Position numbers and translations under genes: made by a program. Below the pieces are notes generated by a model that was not told the origin of the DNA, did no database searches, and saw only the letters and a program-made list of their open reading frames with translations. Positions 19,478 through 28,418 of a DNA stretch of 31,177 nt are shown here, in pieces; positions within the stretch are counted from its first letter, which is position 1; every line of letters starts with the position of its first letter. The stretch lies in contig JAAAVE010000073.1 in NCBI GenBank assembly GCA_015679605.1, forward strand, positions 1 to 31,177, written 5' to 3'. The DNA comes from Podila epigama. Taxonomy: Eukaryota > Mortierellomycota > Mortierellomycetes > Mortierellales > Mortierellaceae.

Positions 19478-21645
19478 ATGCCACCACCACCCCCTCCTCC
19501 TCCACCACCACCACCTGGCGGTGGAGCTCCTGCTGCCCTTCCTCCACCATCGCAAGGTCGCAACGCTCTTCTCTCTCAGATTCAGAGTGGTACCCGACTC
19601 AAGAAGGCTGTCACCAATGATCGTTCCGCACCCATCGTTGGTAAACTTTTGTCAAAAGACCTAACATTCCAAGCAGAAATGGCACGCGCACCTTGTATAT
19701 CGTCTTTTTTATCATTGCACGTCAACCCTAACTTCTGCCTCTCATCTCATCTCTCCCTCCCCCCTTTTTATGTGTATGTCTATCAGCTGCCCCAAAGTCA
19801 ACTGGCGGAGGTGGTGGATCGTTACCAAGACCTCCTGCAATAGGAGGTGCTGCTGCGACTGCCAACGGTGGCACAGCCAGTGCCCCCGCCGCCCCCCAAC
19901 TCGGTGGGCTGTTTGCTGGAGGAATGCCCAAACTCAAGAGTCGTGCAGGAGGTCTAGACACAGGAGGTAATACACAACAATGCTACAGCCAGAAGAATGA
20001 CAGAGATGTGATGACGTCTGTGTCTTTCCTTTTCTCTTTATGTCACCAGATACATGCATGTTCCATGGGATCATGTTAATAACAACACGACACCATGACT
20101 GAGATGGCGGACATGAACGACATGAGCAAACATGGGTCAAAAAACTTGAGAGGACCACGGACAAAAAAATATCATTGTCAGTATTTTTATCCTCGCCTAT
20201 TCACAAAATGGACTGTTCGAATGGAGGCGTTTCGTTCGACTTTCTTTTCTTTCTTTTTTTGTCGGCTGTGGCTCTTGGATATGTTGAGGAAATATCGACA
20301 ATGCCAAGGAAGTGGACCAGGCAGATGAAAAGTAAAGGCGAAAAAGAAAAATAATATTGAGCTGCTCACTCGTGGGAGGCTCGTTCAGCTCAGCTCAGCT
20401 CACTTGACCAACCGGGATTCTCTTGCGGCTGTAGCAACTTTGCAAATCACTTTTCAACGCACCACCATGCACCATGCCTGGACAAATTTTTCTCTTCTCC
20501 CCCCCCAACCCCCTTCTGTTGACCTTTGGACCTCATACACTGACATCATCATCATGCTCTTCTACCACCACCACCTATAGCCGATCACAGTTTAAGTAGC
20601 AGTACCAACGGAACACCCGCCAGAGGACTTCCCAAACCACCAGCTGTATCATCATCACCTGCGCCAGCAACACCTCCTAGTCTACCAGGAAGACAACCTC
20701 CACCTGTCAGACAAACGCCAGCAACACCCCCGACACCTGGTCGCGGCGCCCCTGCTCGCTCAGTGCCCGCTCCTCCACCTGTCAATGGAATGTCGGCCAA
20801 TAAATCGCCAGCCCGCGCAGTGCCTGCACCCCCTCCAACACCTGGACGCACTGTGCCCGCAGTGCCCCCGACCTTGCCCTCGCGTTCACCAGCACCTCCA
20901 CCACCGCCTCGAAAGACTGGACCTCCACCGCCACCTGCGCGCCCGAATGGAGCTGCCTCTCCAGCACCTCCTGCGGCATCAGCAGCACCTTCGCGACCCA
21001 CACCTGGACCCCCCACTCGTGCTCCGCCACAACAACCTACGCGAGCGAGCCCTGTACCACCTTCGCCCACAACACCCTCCACACCCAACCGATCACGTCC
21101 ACCAACCGCATTACCAGCCCTTCCAGGTCGGCCAAGATCAGGGTCAGCGCCTTCCAAGCCTGATGTCCGCCCCATGTCACCCCTCACTTCAACCCCAAGA
21201 CCAGGTAATACAATACAAGTGCAGGAACAATGGTATATTTGTATATTTTACTTCTATGGTGTCTGACACTTTGATACTAACGCGTAACTTTTGTGATTGT
21301 TGTTTTTGAACAGAACCACCAGCTACAGAGGGACGATGGACATTTAGAGGAGCAGCAGACTTTCCAGCACCTCGTGCCAACCAGCATACTGGTCCAAAAA
21401 TATATCCCAGTGGCAACTCTTCTGGCAGCTGTAAGTTTTCGAGATGCAGTGGGGAGAACCATTAGGAAGGTGGTTTGAAGTTTGAATGAAGAATATGAAG
21501 TAGAATACTGACTAACGTATGGTTTGTCCTTTGCGACTTTTACTTGTAATTAGCTATCCCACTTGACTTGTCAGCATTGGCAGGTGTATCGGCAGGTCGT
21601 GTTCCTCCTCCACCCCCGATTGGAGGCGGAGGACGTTACCGCTAA
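19478..21645 (+). CDS. VRP1: Verprolin/WIP-type actin regulator
   Basis: Exons 19478-19640, 19787-19966, 20581-21204, 21314-21430 and 21554-21645 give 391 residues in phase. Every intron is phase 1. The N-terminus is a polyproline run followed by a WH2 actin-binding motif (GRNALLSQIQSGTRLKKAV, 27-45, with LKKA). A second basic segment, MPKLKSRAGG, closes exon 2. Residues about 115-322 form a long proline-rich region with PPPPPP and APPPTPGR repeats, typical SH3 and profilin ligands. The C-terminus (GRWTFRGAADFPAP...GPKIYPSG, about 329-353) matches the WASP-binding region of WIP/verprolin (aromatic-x-F, D(L/F)P.P, K.YPS). The protein likely couples Las17/WASP and actin at endocytic patches. 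Intron 2 is 614 nt, several times the local norm. It ends GGGGRYR. Confidence 0.93.
19967..20580 (+). other. 614-nt intron 2 of verprolin
   Basis: Donor GTAATA at 19967 and acceptor CCTATAG at 20580 join phase-1 exons (G|CC). It is the longest intron in the window. It contains TACATGCATG (20050-20059), CAGCT repeats (CTCAGCTCAGCTCAGCTCAC, about 20384-20403) and a C-rich patch near 20500. I see no internal exon that improves the protein, but an alternative exon or 5' start cannot be excluded. Confidence 0.75.
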
Positions 21646-21938
21646 AAACGGATTAAAAGAGAATGAAAATAGTGTCGAAGAAAAAAATAACTTTTTGGGT
21701 GCATACTTTTGTTTTTTTGTTTTTTTTTATTTTATTTTCTGTTCAGATGGTAAACTTGCCATGCTTGCGGTTGTATTGAAAAGAAGAAAAAAAAAAAAAA
21801 AAAGACATTTTTTGGTTTTTGTCATTGTTAGAATTGTCATTTGTTATTCTAGACCACTCATTGGAACTCGAGAGTTGAGTTGGACAAGGATGAAGACACA
21901 AACTACAAACTAGAAAAGATGGGGAAAGAGGAAACTGT

Positions 21939-22757
21939 TTAGGCAGCAGGATACCGGCAATAGTCATCTTGACCACGGCCTCCGCTGACACAGCCACCGC
22001 TGCAGGGTCCAAGGTTGATGCCTTGGTTGCCAGCGATATAGTAGAGGTTGTCCAGTACGTATTCGTCATACGAGCCATCGGGACCTCCAGGTCCATGGCC
22101 AGGACCTCGTCCAGGGCCTCTCTCAGGCTCCGCACCACCAGGCTGGGGCTCAGCCTGGGCCTTGGTTTCAATCGCAGGCTCTGCTTCGCCCGCGACACGA
22201 GGACGTGGTCGCAGCTGATCGACGATAGTGCGTCCACAAAAGAGTCCCTCGCCACGGAAATGTCGGGGTACGGAGGCAGGTCCACCGCCAGCGCAATAGC
22301 CCTGTTGGCATTCATTTTGAGGGCATTCCGCAATTGGGACCGAACGGGCATTGGAGGAGCGACAAGCAAAGAACTTTGCGATTTCACGTCGTCGTCCACG
22401 ACCGGGACCTGGACCAGGTCCGAGGGGTCCTCCCTCGATGTCTCCTTCAACGGTACTGTATTTCTGGGAGTATGCTTGAGAAACGGAGATGAGAGGAGTG
22501 GTGGGCGACTGAAGGGCGACGGTGGTCATGCCGTAGGGTTGTGGTCGGACCGTAGCACAAAAGTATCCAGCGTTGGGACATTGGAATGTGTATTCAGTAT
22601 CACCACCAGCTTCTGGCTGCAGTTGTTGTTGTTGTTGCAGAGGTTGTCTGGTCACGTCAAATGGTTGATATGGAGTAGCAGCGTGGACGGTCGTGCCAGA
22701 TGTTGCGATGAAGGCAGCGACGGCAAAGAGTGCTTGACAGATGGATGTTGGAAGCAT
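21939..22757 (-). CDS. Secreted cysteine-rich protein, family not recognised
   Basis: A single exon of 272 residues. Residues 1-26 form a clear signal peptide (MLPTSICQALFAVAAFIATS..VHA) with a likely cut after VHA. The mature part has ten cysteines (60, 67, 132, 145, 150, 155, 174, 252, 256, 267), an even number consistent with five disulfides, in three clusters. Between clusters are a Gln run (QQQQQ, 41-45), a Gly/Pro linker ending in RGRRR (120-124) that could be a Kex2-type site, and an acidic/proline linker with GPGRGPGHGPGG. I do not recognise a domain. It could be a cell-wall or extracellular protein; an effector role is speculation. A longer frame on the opposite strand (21969-22874) is judged to be antisense: the signal peptide, cysteine pattern and TATA box all favour this strand. 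Confidence 0.82.
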   Translation of the reverse strand: MLPTSICQALFAVAAFIATSGTTVHAATPYQPFDVTRQPLQQQQQLQPEAGGDTEYTFQCPNAGYFCATVRPQPYGMTTVALQSPTTPLISVSQAYSQKYSTVEGDIEGGPLGPGPGPGRGRRREIAKFFACRSSNARSVPIAECPQNECQQGYCAGGGPASVPRHFRGEGLFCGRTIVDQLRPRPRVAGEAEPAIETKAQAEPQPGGAEPERGPGRGPGHGPGGPDGSYDEYVLDNLYYIAGNQGINLGPCSGGCVSGGRGQDDYCRYPAA

Positions 22758-23133
22758 ATTTGTGGATGTTTTTGGCGTGGAGGGTGGCAGAAAGCTCTGA
22801 GGTATGAAATAGTAAGATGTTGTAAAAGGATGGATGCACTTTATATTTATACATCGAGGAACGCGTCGATTTAACAGGCTCGATCTGAAGAAATGATGCT
22901 ATGCTATTTTTCTATGCCTATCGTCTGGGCCAAAATGAGGGATATTGATACGACCCATCGACAGCGATCTGGTTCTGAAAAGAAAGAAGGAAGAAGTACA
23001 TGTATGATGGATGGTAAAGACACTCGGCGGAATACCATGGATGAACAATAACAATAATAATATAAAAAAAAAAATGACTGTCTGTATTGGATATGATCAA
23101 AGTAAATCCAGCTACTTCAATGGACCTTTTCTT
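22758..23133. other. Intergenic region: promoter of the secreted protein, 3' flank of the coiled-coil gene
   Basis: Both neighbours are on the minus strand. The left part carries the TATA box annotated separately. The right part (22930-23130) is A/T-rich with ATAATAATATAAAAAAAAAA-type sequence, suited to a 3' UTR and polyadenylation region. No further gene is supported. Confidence 0.6.
22840..22851 (-). promoter_or_regulatory. TATA box of the secreted-protein gene
   Basis: On the minus strand the sequence reads GTATAAATATAAAGTG, a near-perfect TATAAATA element about 83 nt upstream of the ATG at 22757. This is a normal spacing for a TATA-driven fungal promoter with a short leader. I found no comparable box before the housekeeping genes. 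Confidence 0.7.
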
Positions 23134-24499
23134 TTAGTATTCCATCCTCCGTTGATATTCCTCGGCATCAATCGCCATCTGACGACGACGCGCCGCGATT
23201 GCATCGAGCTGCTTTTGCAAGTGCGCGATTTGATGTTGTAGCTGCTTGATTTCCATTTCCGTGCGAGCTGGTCATAGGAGAGTGCATGAACAAATGGGTT
23301 GCGTATGAGTGATGAGGTTATGGAAAAAGGAGAATACGCCATGTCAGACAACAGCGAAAATAAGACTAAAAAGTAGATGTTGTAAGCCTGTGATTGTTGT
23401 CATTCACTAACCTCTTAACTCGGCTTCAGCAGGAGTCAATTGACGAGGAATAGGCGCAATGGGCTCGGGCATGCCCCCAAGACCGACATGGTTGCTGTTG
23501 TGGCTCTGACTGTTGTTCGCTGTGGTACTGTTGTTGCCTGTAATGACTACAGCTGTGCCTGAGCCAAACTCGCGGTAGTATGTCTCTCTCTTGGCTGTCC
23601 ATTGACGCTCCTTGTTCTTGCTCTCGGTCAACAAGGTCGCCACATCTGCCAGTAGTGCAGGTCTAAATCAAATACAATGTAGAATAAAGAGATAAGTCAA
23701 GCAAGAACCTTTTTTTTTTTGCCTCAACACGATGAGAGGTAGTGGTGGTTAAAAGTGGAGACAGGAGACTATTACCGAGAGTTGTCGTTTGCATCCAAGG
23801 CTGCGAGTCGTTGCTGTTGCTCACTAAGAGCCGTGCGCGATTCAATCAATGCCTCGGTAGATTGTTCAATCTATTTTTTTTATGTGTGTGTGGGTGCATG
23901 GATATTGAAGGAGGATCACATCAGGCTTTGCACACAAAAAAAGTCATTCTATTCCATTGGACATGAGAACGGATAGCAATCTATAGCGCCATACCTCCAA
24001 AAGGGCCAGTCTCTCGGCCTCGTCATCAGGGTCGTTATCCCTACATGGAATCAATCCTTGATTTGTTAAGTCACATTGAAAGGTTTGGCTGGTTATTTTT
24101 AACAGAGTAACGATCTTGAAAAGTGAAATCGTACCTTGCAAGAGCAGCCAGGCGTTCTTTGATGAACTTGAGCTCGTAAGTAATGTCCAGACTAGGGACA
24201 ATATCGATACTTGTACGTGGCTGTGGCTGCTGCTGCACTGCGTTCATGTTTGCTGGTGAAGCATGAGCAATTGCGGCATCATGGGCAATATCCTGGTCAT
24301 CTTCGTGCTCGTATGGGGGCGAATCTGGAGGCTGGACATTCTTGTCGTGCTCGTACTCTTCCATCTCGGCAGTCGCTGAGATATGGTGGTGTTGTTGGTG
24401 CTGTTGGTGATGATGTTGGTCATAATGATAGTCTTCTTTTGCCTGATAATGGCCATTGCTGTGGTAAGCGTCTTGGGCGTATGCTGTTTCGTAATTCAT
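23134..24499 (-). CDS. His/Gln-rich coiled-coil protein of unknown function
   Basis: Exons 24499-24135, 24040-23995, 23870-23776, 23662-23412 and 23267-23134 give 296 residues in phase. The first about 95 residues are low complexity: Tyr/His/Gln-rich (HYDQHHHQQHQQHHH, 25-39), then acidic (EDDQD) and Gln/Pro-rich. From about 105 the chain is mostly helical with heptad-like spacing: ITYELKFIKERLAAL, DEAERLALLEIEQSTEALIE, LSEQQQRLAAL, ADVATLLTESKNKERQW. An Asn/Ser/Thr spacer (about 205-225) precedes PIAPIPRQLTPAEAELRAR and a final coiled coil (EMEIKQLQHQIAHLQKQLDA). No catalytic motif, signal peptide or membrane segment is visible. It could be a cytoskeletal or transport adaptor; I do not recognise the family. 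The 46-nt second exon is supported by phase and by uninterrupted heptads. Confidence 0.8.
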
Positions 24500-25099
24500 T
24501 TTCTTCGAAGTGAATGATATAAAAAACTAATAAAGAGGTCGTTAAAGTCGTCTAACGGGAATGAGAGAGATGGGACGGAAGTGTGTACGTGTGAGTGGGT
24601 GTGGAAATGGTCGAGTTTAGGAAAGAAGAAGAAAAAGGTGAACGAGAAGAAAAAGATTCCTTCGTTTATAAATATTGTCCGTCCCTGACAACCATTCACT
24701 CGCTCTCTCTCTCTCGCTCGCTCGCTTCTCGCTTCTCTCTATCTCCTTGGCTTGGTTCGCTTAGGGTCGTGGGTTTATGTTCAGATATCCTATCAAACCA
24801 TCCATTCGTTGCGTCCATCCCGCGAAAAATAATCTGCGCTTATTGTCCAGATAGGAGAGAAGAATAAAATCCCACCTTTTGACTGGGTCCTGGGCTTGAG
24901 TCGGAGCCCGTGCGAGGACTCTCCTGGGCTAGGCTGAGCAGTTGCCTTTTGCTCAATTTATCCCAAAAATGACAGCAAAAACCCAAGTGAGCATTCATCC
25001 TATATAGCTCCTTAAAAAAAATATTAAACGGGTGTAGGCAAGTTGGGGCGTGACAGGAAGATGCAAGTCGTGACGAGCTTTTTCTAGGTCAAGACATGT

Positions 25100-25190
25100 A
25101 GTGTGAGTGAGCGTGAGTGTGTGCGAGTGCGTGCGCGTTGGAGTGTGAGTGTGAGTGTGAACAAGTGAATGAGTGAGTGAGTGAGTGAGG
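25100..25190. repeat. Imperfect GTGAG/GAGT microsatellite
   Basis: A G/T/A-rich tract made of GTGAGTGAGCGTGAGTGTGT, GAGTGTGAGTGTGAGTGTG and GAATGAGTGAGTGAGTGAG blocks. The plus strand has almost no C, and the tract is strongly purine/T asymmetric. Confidence 0.85.
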
Positions 25191-25407
25191 GGTGGTAAAA
25201 AATACAACAGCAACAGGTAAACACAACAATCACACATACACATACACCTCTCAGAACAAGCCGAGATGAAAATGTGTTTGTGTAATGATGCTGTACATGT
25301 ATCCATCCATCGACAGTGAGCCAGCCGAGGATGCATTTTCTGTTGGTGTACATGTCCACATGAAAAGATTGATTGAACAGTTTGTTTTGCTTGTGTGGTG
25401 GTCAGGG

Positions 25408-25436
25408 CATGCACATGCACATGCTCATGCTCATGC
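25408..25436. repeat. Five CATGC sites at exact 6-bp spacing
   Basis: CATGC begins at 25408, 25414, 25420, 25426 and 25432, separated alternately by A or T. It lies about 320 bp upstream of the lipase ATG. The minus strand reads GCATG five times. Confidence 0.85.
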
Positions 25437-25756
25437 TCACAGAAGAAACTGTACACCCTGTTTGTTGCCCTGTTCGTATCTTCCTTTTCTTCTCCACAAT
25501 CTTCATCCCTCTTCCCCCGATCTCTTTTTTTTCCCTCATTCACCATTCACTCACACTCCACCCCTTTTTTTTTTCTTCGTGTACCAACAAACAACTTGAA
25601 CGATTATCAAACTGAGCCGAGGGAGCAGACCCGAACTGAACAACACAACTTCTTTTTCTTCTTCTTCTTCTTCCTATTCCTTTTCTTGCTCACATCCACT
25701 ACATCTTCAGTTGAGCAACCATAACTACAGACAACAAAGCTGCAAAGAAACAAAAA

Positions 25757-28245
25757 ATGTCTCTCAGCACTTTGCGCTACAGTCGCACAGGCATCCCCAT
25801 CCACCCGACAACGGTAGAGTCAAAGAAAGCGACGATGACTGCTGAAGACACTACCACCATCACCACCACTACTACCACCTCATCCTCAATGATCGCGAGC
25901 TATGGATCACCAAAGTCACCCTTCAAGGCTCACCCGTCTCTTCTTCAACGCGCATACTTGCGTGGCATCCTCTACAAACCCGGTGACCTTGTCTTTCTTG
26001 CCAAATTAATCGCCCACATCACTTGGGCCCTCGTCCGCGTTCACTGTATCGAACTTCCTTACCTCATTGTCACTCGTTTCCGTTATCCGACCAGAAACCA
26101 CCCTCTCGGTTGGAGCTGGCTCCTGACTGTCGCTATGGCTATCATCCGCAATGCCGGACCATTGCTCAAGACAGTAGGACACCTCCGATTCTGTGGATTG
26201 ATCGTTGATCCATCCATGACCTTGCTTTCCTTCTTCATACGCCATATCAAGGTTGAAAAATCTGTCCAATTCAAAGTGCACCTTGAAACTCTTTTGATGT
26301 ATGAGCGTGCATCTCTGGCACAGGTCCGTCAGGATTTGAAGAAAGCAGGTGCTTCAGATGACGCCATAAACCCAAGTCTAGAATACTTGCTCTCCATGCA
26401 CCCACACCCATCTGCGTCAGTGCCAGGTAAACAGCCACGTCTTGCCAACATTCCAGAAGAAGTGGGTGCGATCGAGAATGACGGTACCTATACTCTCAAG
26501 GGTGAGTGGATTGAAGCCATTGCCCGTCCGAATGATCCTCGTCCGCGTTCCAAGGTCGTGATTCTTTACTTGCACGGTGGTAAGGATTCTTTACACTGAA
26601 ATCAGTCTTGTTGAAAAAAAAGAGATGTGATCCTTACTTGCTCCTCCTTCTACTGGGTTCATTACCTCAAAAAAAAAAAAAAAAAAAAAAAAAAAGGTGG
26701 CCACACGTTCTTGTCGCCAGCCAGTCATCGCAACTTTCTTTCCAGACTAGCGCGTCGTGTCGGTCCAGGAACACGAATCTTCTCTGTCGATTACCGCATG
26801 GCCCCCGAGCACCCCTTCCCAGCAGCTATCCATGACGCTCTGGCTGCGTACATCTACCTGACCGAGCCGAAACACCAAGCCCTGCGACTGGACAAGACCC
26901 GTTCATCCATTGATAACGTGCCCGTCGATCCACGCGACATTGTTGTTGGTGGAGACTCTGCTGGAGCCAATCTTGCGGCTGCCTTCATGCTTTATATGAC
27001 TAATTATGTCCAACCAGTGACAGAACCAAAGTTTATCCTGCCTCATGCCACGCTCCTCATATCGGTAAGTACAAAGAAGAAAAAGAAGGGTATCCATTGC
27101 CTCTCGTGAATGAAAGAATAACTAACAAACCCCCCATGTTGCTCTCAATTTTGTTTGTAGATTTGGGCCGATGTCACGTCCTCTCTTCCTGCGGCTGGTG
27201 ACTTGGACGGGTATTGCTACTGCCCCCACTCCATTGGCACATCACCGTTTGACAGGAAGGCTTTTATGGAATTTACCAAGGTAACGCGCCTACCTTGAAA
27301 GTGGAGGATATCTGTCACGTCAACAGAGATGAGGAAATATTTACAATATTTTCTCTCGTTCTATCTTCTTCTCCTTCATTGACCCTTTCAAGTTCAATCT
27401 TGGCGCCAACTATGTCATTGGCGATGTCCATACAGTTCCCAATGCACGGAATGCCTTTGGTGACGAACGTCGATGGCTCTGGTACCAACATTTAGCACAG
27501 CACCCACTCGTCTCCCCTGTCCATCGCGCCAATGTCTCTGGTGCCACCAACACTTTGATCGTAAGTCACTTTTCTCTCCTTCTTTTCGTTCCAATCTTCA
27601 ACTTGAAAATAACTAGAGAGATTAACCAACCATGTACATGCCTACTAACCCCTATCACGTCTCCTACCAATCTTTTCATTTTCACTATCCATCCATGACC
27701 CATGTTTCTCACAACAGCATACGGGAACACACGATCGACTCTTGGACGATAACCGTTTATACGCCCATCGTCTCGGCCTAGCCAACCCTGACAAAATGAC
27801 CCGAATTGAGGTCTACGAGCATATGATCCATGTCCACCACGCCATGAGTTTCCTTCCAGAAGCTCATGTGGCTGCCACCAACATTGCACGTTTCATTCAC
27901 CGCTCGAAACATTTGCAGCAAAAAATTCTCAAAACTCAACAAGAAGACGCGACAGAGATCACTGTTGCGCAAGCAGACACTCAGCTTGCACTTGAACAGA
28001 AAGAACAAGAGCAACAACAAGAACAGCAATACCATCAACACAAGGACGAGATCAAGGCGCCACACAAAATGTACACTCCTTTGTTCATGAGGCCTGGCAT
28101 GACCCGCAACAAGATGCCTGACAATGTCGAGTGGGTCTTGGTCAAAAAAGACGGCAAAGAAGTGGCCAAGGACGAAGGATGGCCCATGTCAGTCCTCCTT
28201 AAAGCCTGGCCCAAAGTCGAACCCATCCAGCACGTCGAAGAGTAA
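25757..28245 (+). CDS. Hormone-sensitive-lipase-type alpha/beta hydrolase
   Basis: Exons 25757-26579, 26697-27064, 27161-27280, 27393-27560 and 27718-28245 give 668 residues in phase. The catalytic core is alpha/beta-hydrolase fold 3 (HSL/sterol-acetylesterase group): oxyanion motif YLHGGGHTF with HGGG at 273-276, [16 protein letters not shown], and nucleophile motif [11 protein letters not shown] with S362. A candidate acid is D499 in GTHDRLLDD, and a candidate base lies in HMIHVHHAM (528-536). The N-terminal about 265 residues carry a Thr run ([10 protein letters not shown]) and hydrophobic segments ([16 protein letters not shown] and [12 protein letters not shown]), so association with ER or lipid-droplet membrane is inferred. 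The C-terminus has a Gln/Glu-rich helix ([13 protein letters not shown]). The exact ester substrate cannot be told. Intron 1 splits HGGG and ends in a 27-A run directly before its AG. Confidence 0.92.
26669..26695. repeat. A27 homopolymer abutting a 3' splice site
   Basis: Twenty-seven A run from 26669 to 26695, and G26696 completes the AG acceptor of lipase intron 1. A normal pyrimidine tract (CTCCTCCTTCTACTGGGTTC) lies just upstream. Run length may be an assembly estimate. Confidence 0.9.
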
Positions 28246-28418
28246 TTGCTTTCATTGAATGTTTGCGTTCGTTGAACACCAATGGGAGTAGCAACAGGAT
28301 ATGAAAGAAAAGAAATAGGGTGGCAAAAAAAACAGGTAGATTGTGTATTTAAACATGCAAAAATGAAGTTGTATTTTGTTTCTCTCTACGCACACACATA
28401 CCATTAAATATGAAAAAT
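28246..28418. other. Short convergent 3' region (lipase / ABC transporter)
   Basis: The two stop codons face each other across 173 bp. Both 3' UTRs and polyadenylation signals must sit or overlap here; an ATTAAATATGAAAAAT stretch at 28403-28418 and an A-run near 28325 are visible. Confidence 0.7.

Larger units (their letters stand above)
24500..25756. other. Long divergent intergenic region (coiled-coil gene / lipase)
   Basis: This region holds both promoters. It contains simple repeats: CTCTCTCTCTCGCTCGCTCG near 24700-24730, a GTGAG/GAGTG tract at 25100-25190, a TTC run near 25650-25675 and the CATGC cluster at 25408-25436. The lipase side (25490-25600) is pyrimidine-rich. Two long open frames on the minus strand (24995-25546) are low-complexity repeats read as His/Thr/Leu. 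I see no supported gene. Confidence 0.6.

Noticed and set aside
20585-21187. 200-codon Gly-rich open frame on the minus strand
   Set aside because: It is the reverse complement of the proline-rich verprolin exon; codons for Pro read as Gly and Arg on the other strand. The plus strand has matching splice phases, a WH2 motif and a WASP-binding motif.
21969-22874. 301-codon open frame on the plus strand
   Set aside because: It lies antisense to the secreted protein. It lacks a domain, signal peptide or promoter, while the opposite strand has a signal peptide, an even cysteine count and a TATA box.
24890-24960. GC-rich stretch with possible stem-loops considered as a tRNA or small RNA
   Set aside because: No A-box/B-box pattern, no cloverleaf arms and no terminal pairing that I could find.
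25408-25436. CATGC array as a CRISPR-like or mobile-element repeat
   Set aside because: The repeat has no spacers and a 6-bp unit, and the genome is eukaryotic. No inverted repeats, transposase or target duplications were seen anywhere in the window.
24995-25546. 183-codon minus-strand frame with His/Thr repeats
   Set aside because: It is a translation of GTGAG and CATGC microsatellites in a promoter region; no independent support.
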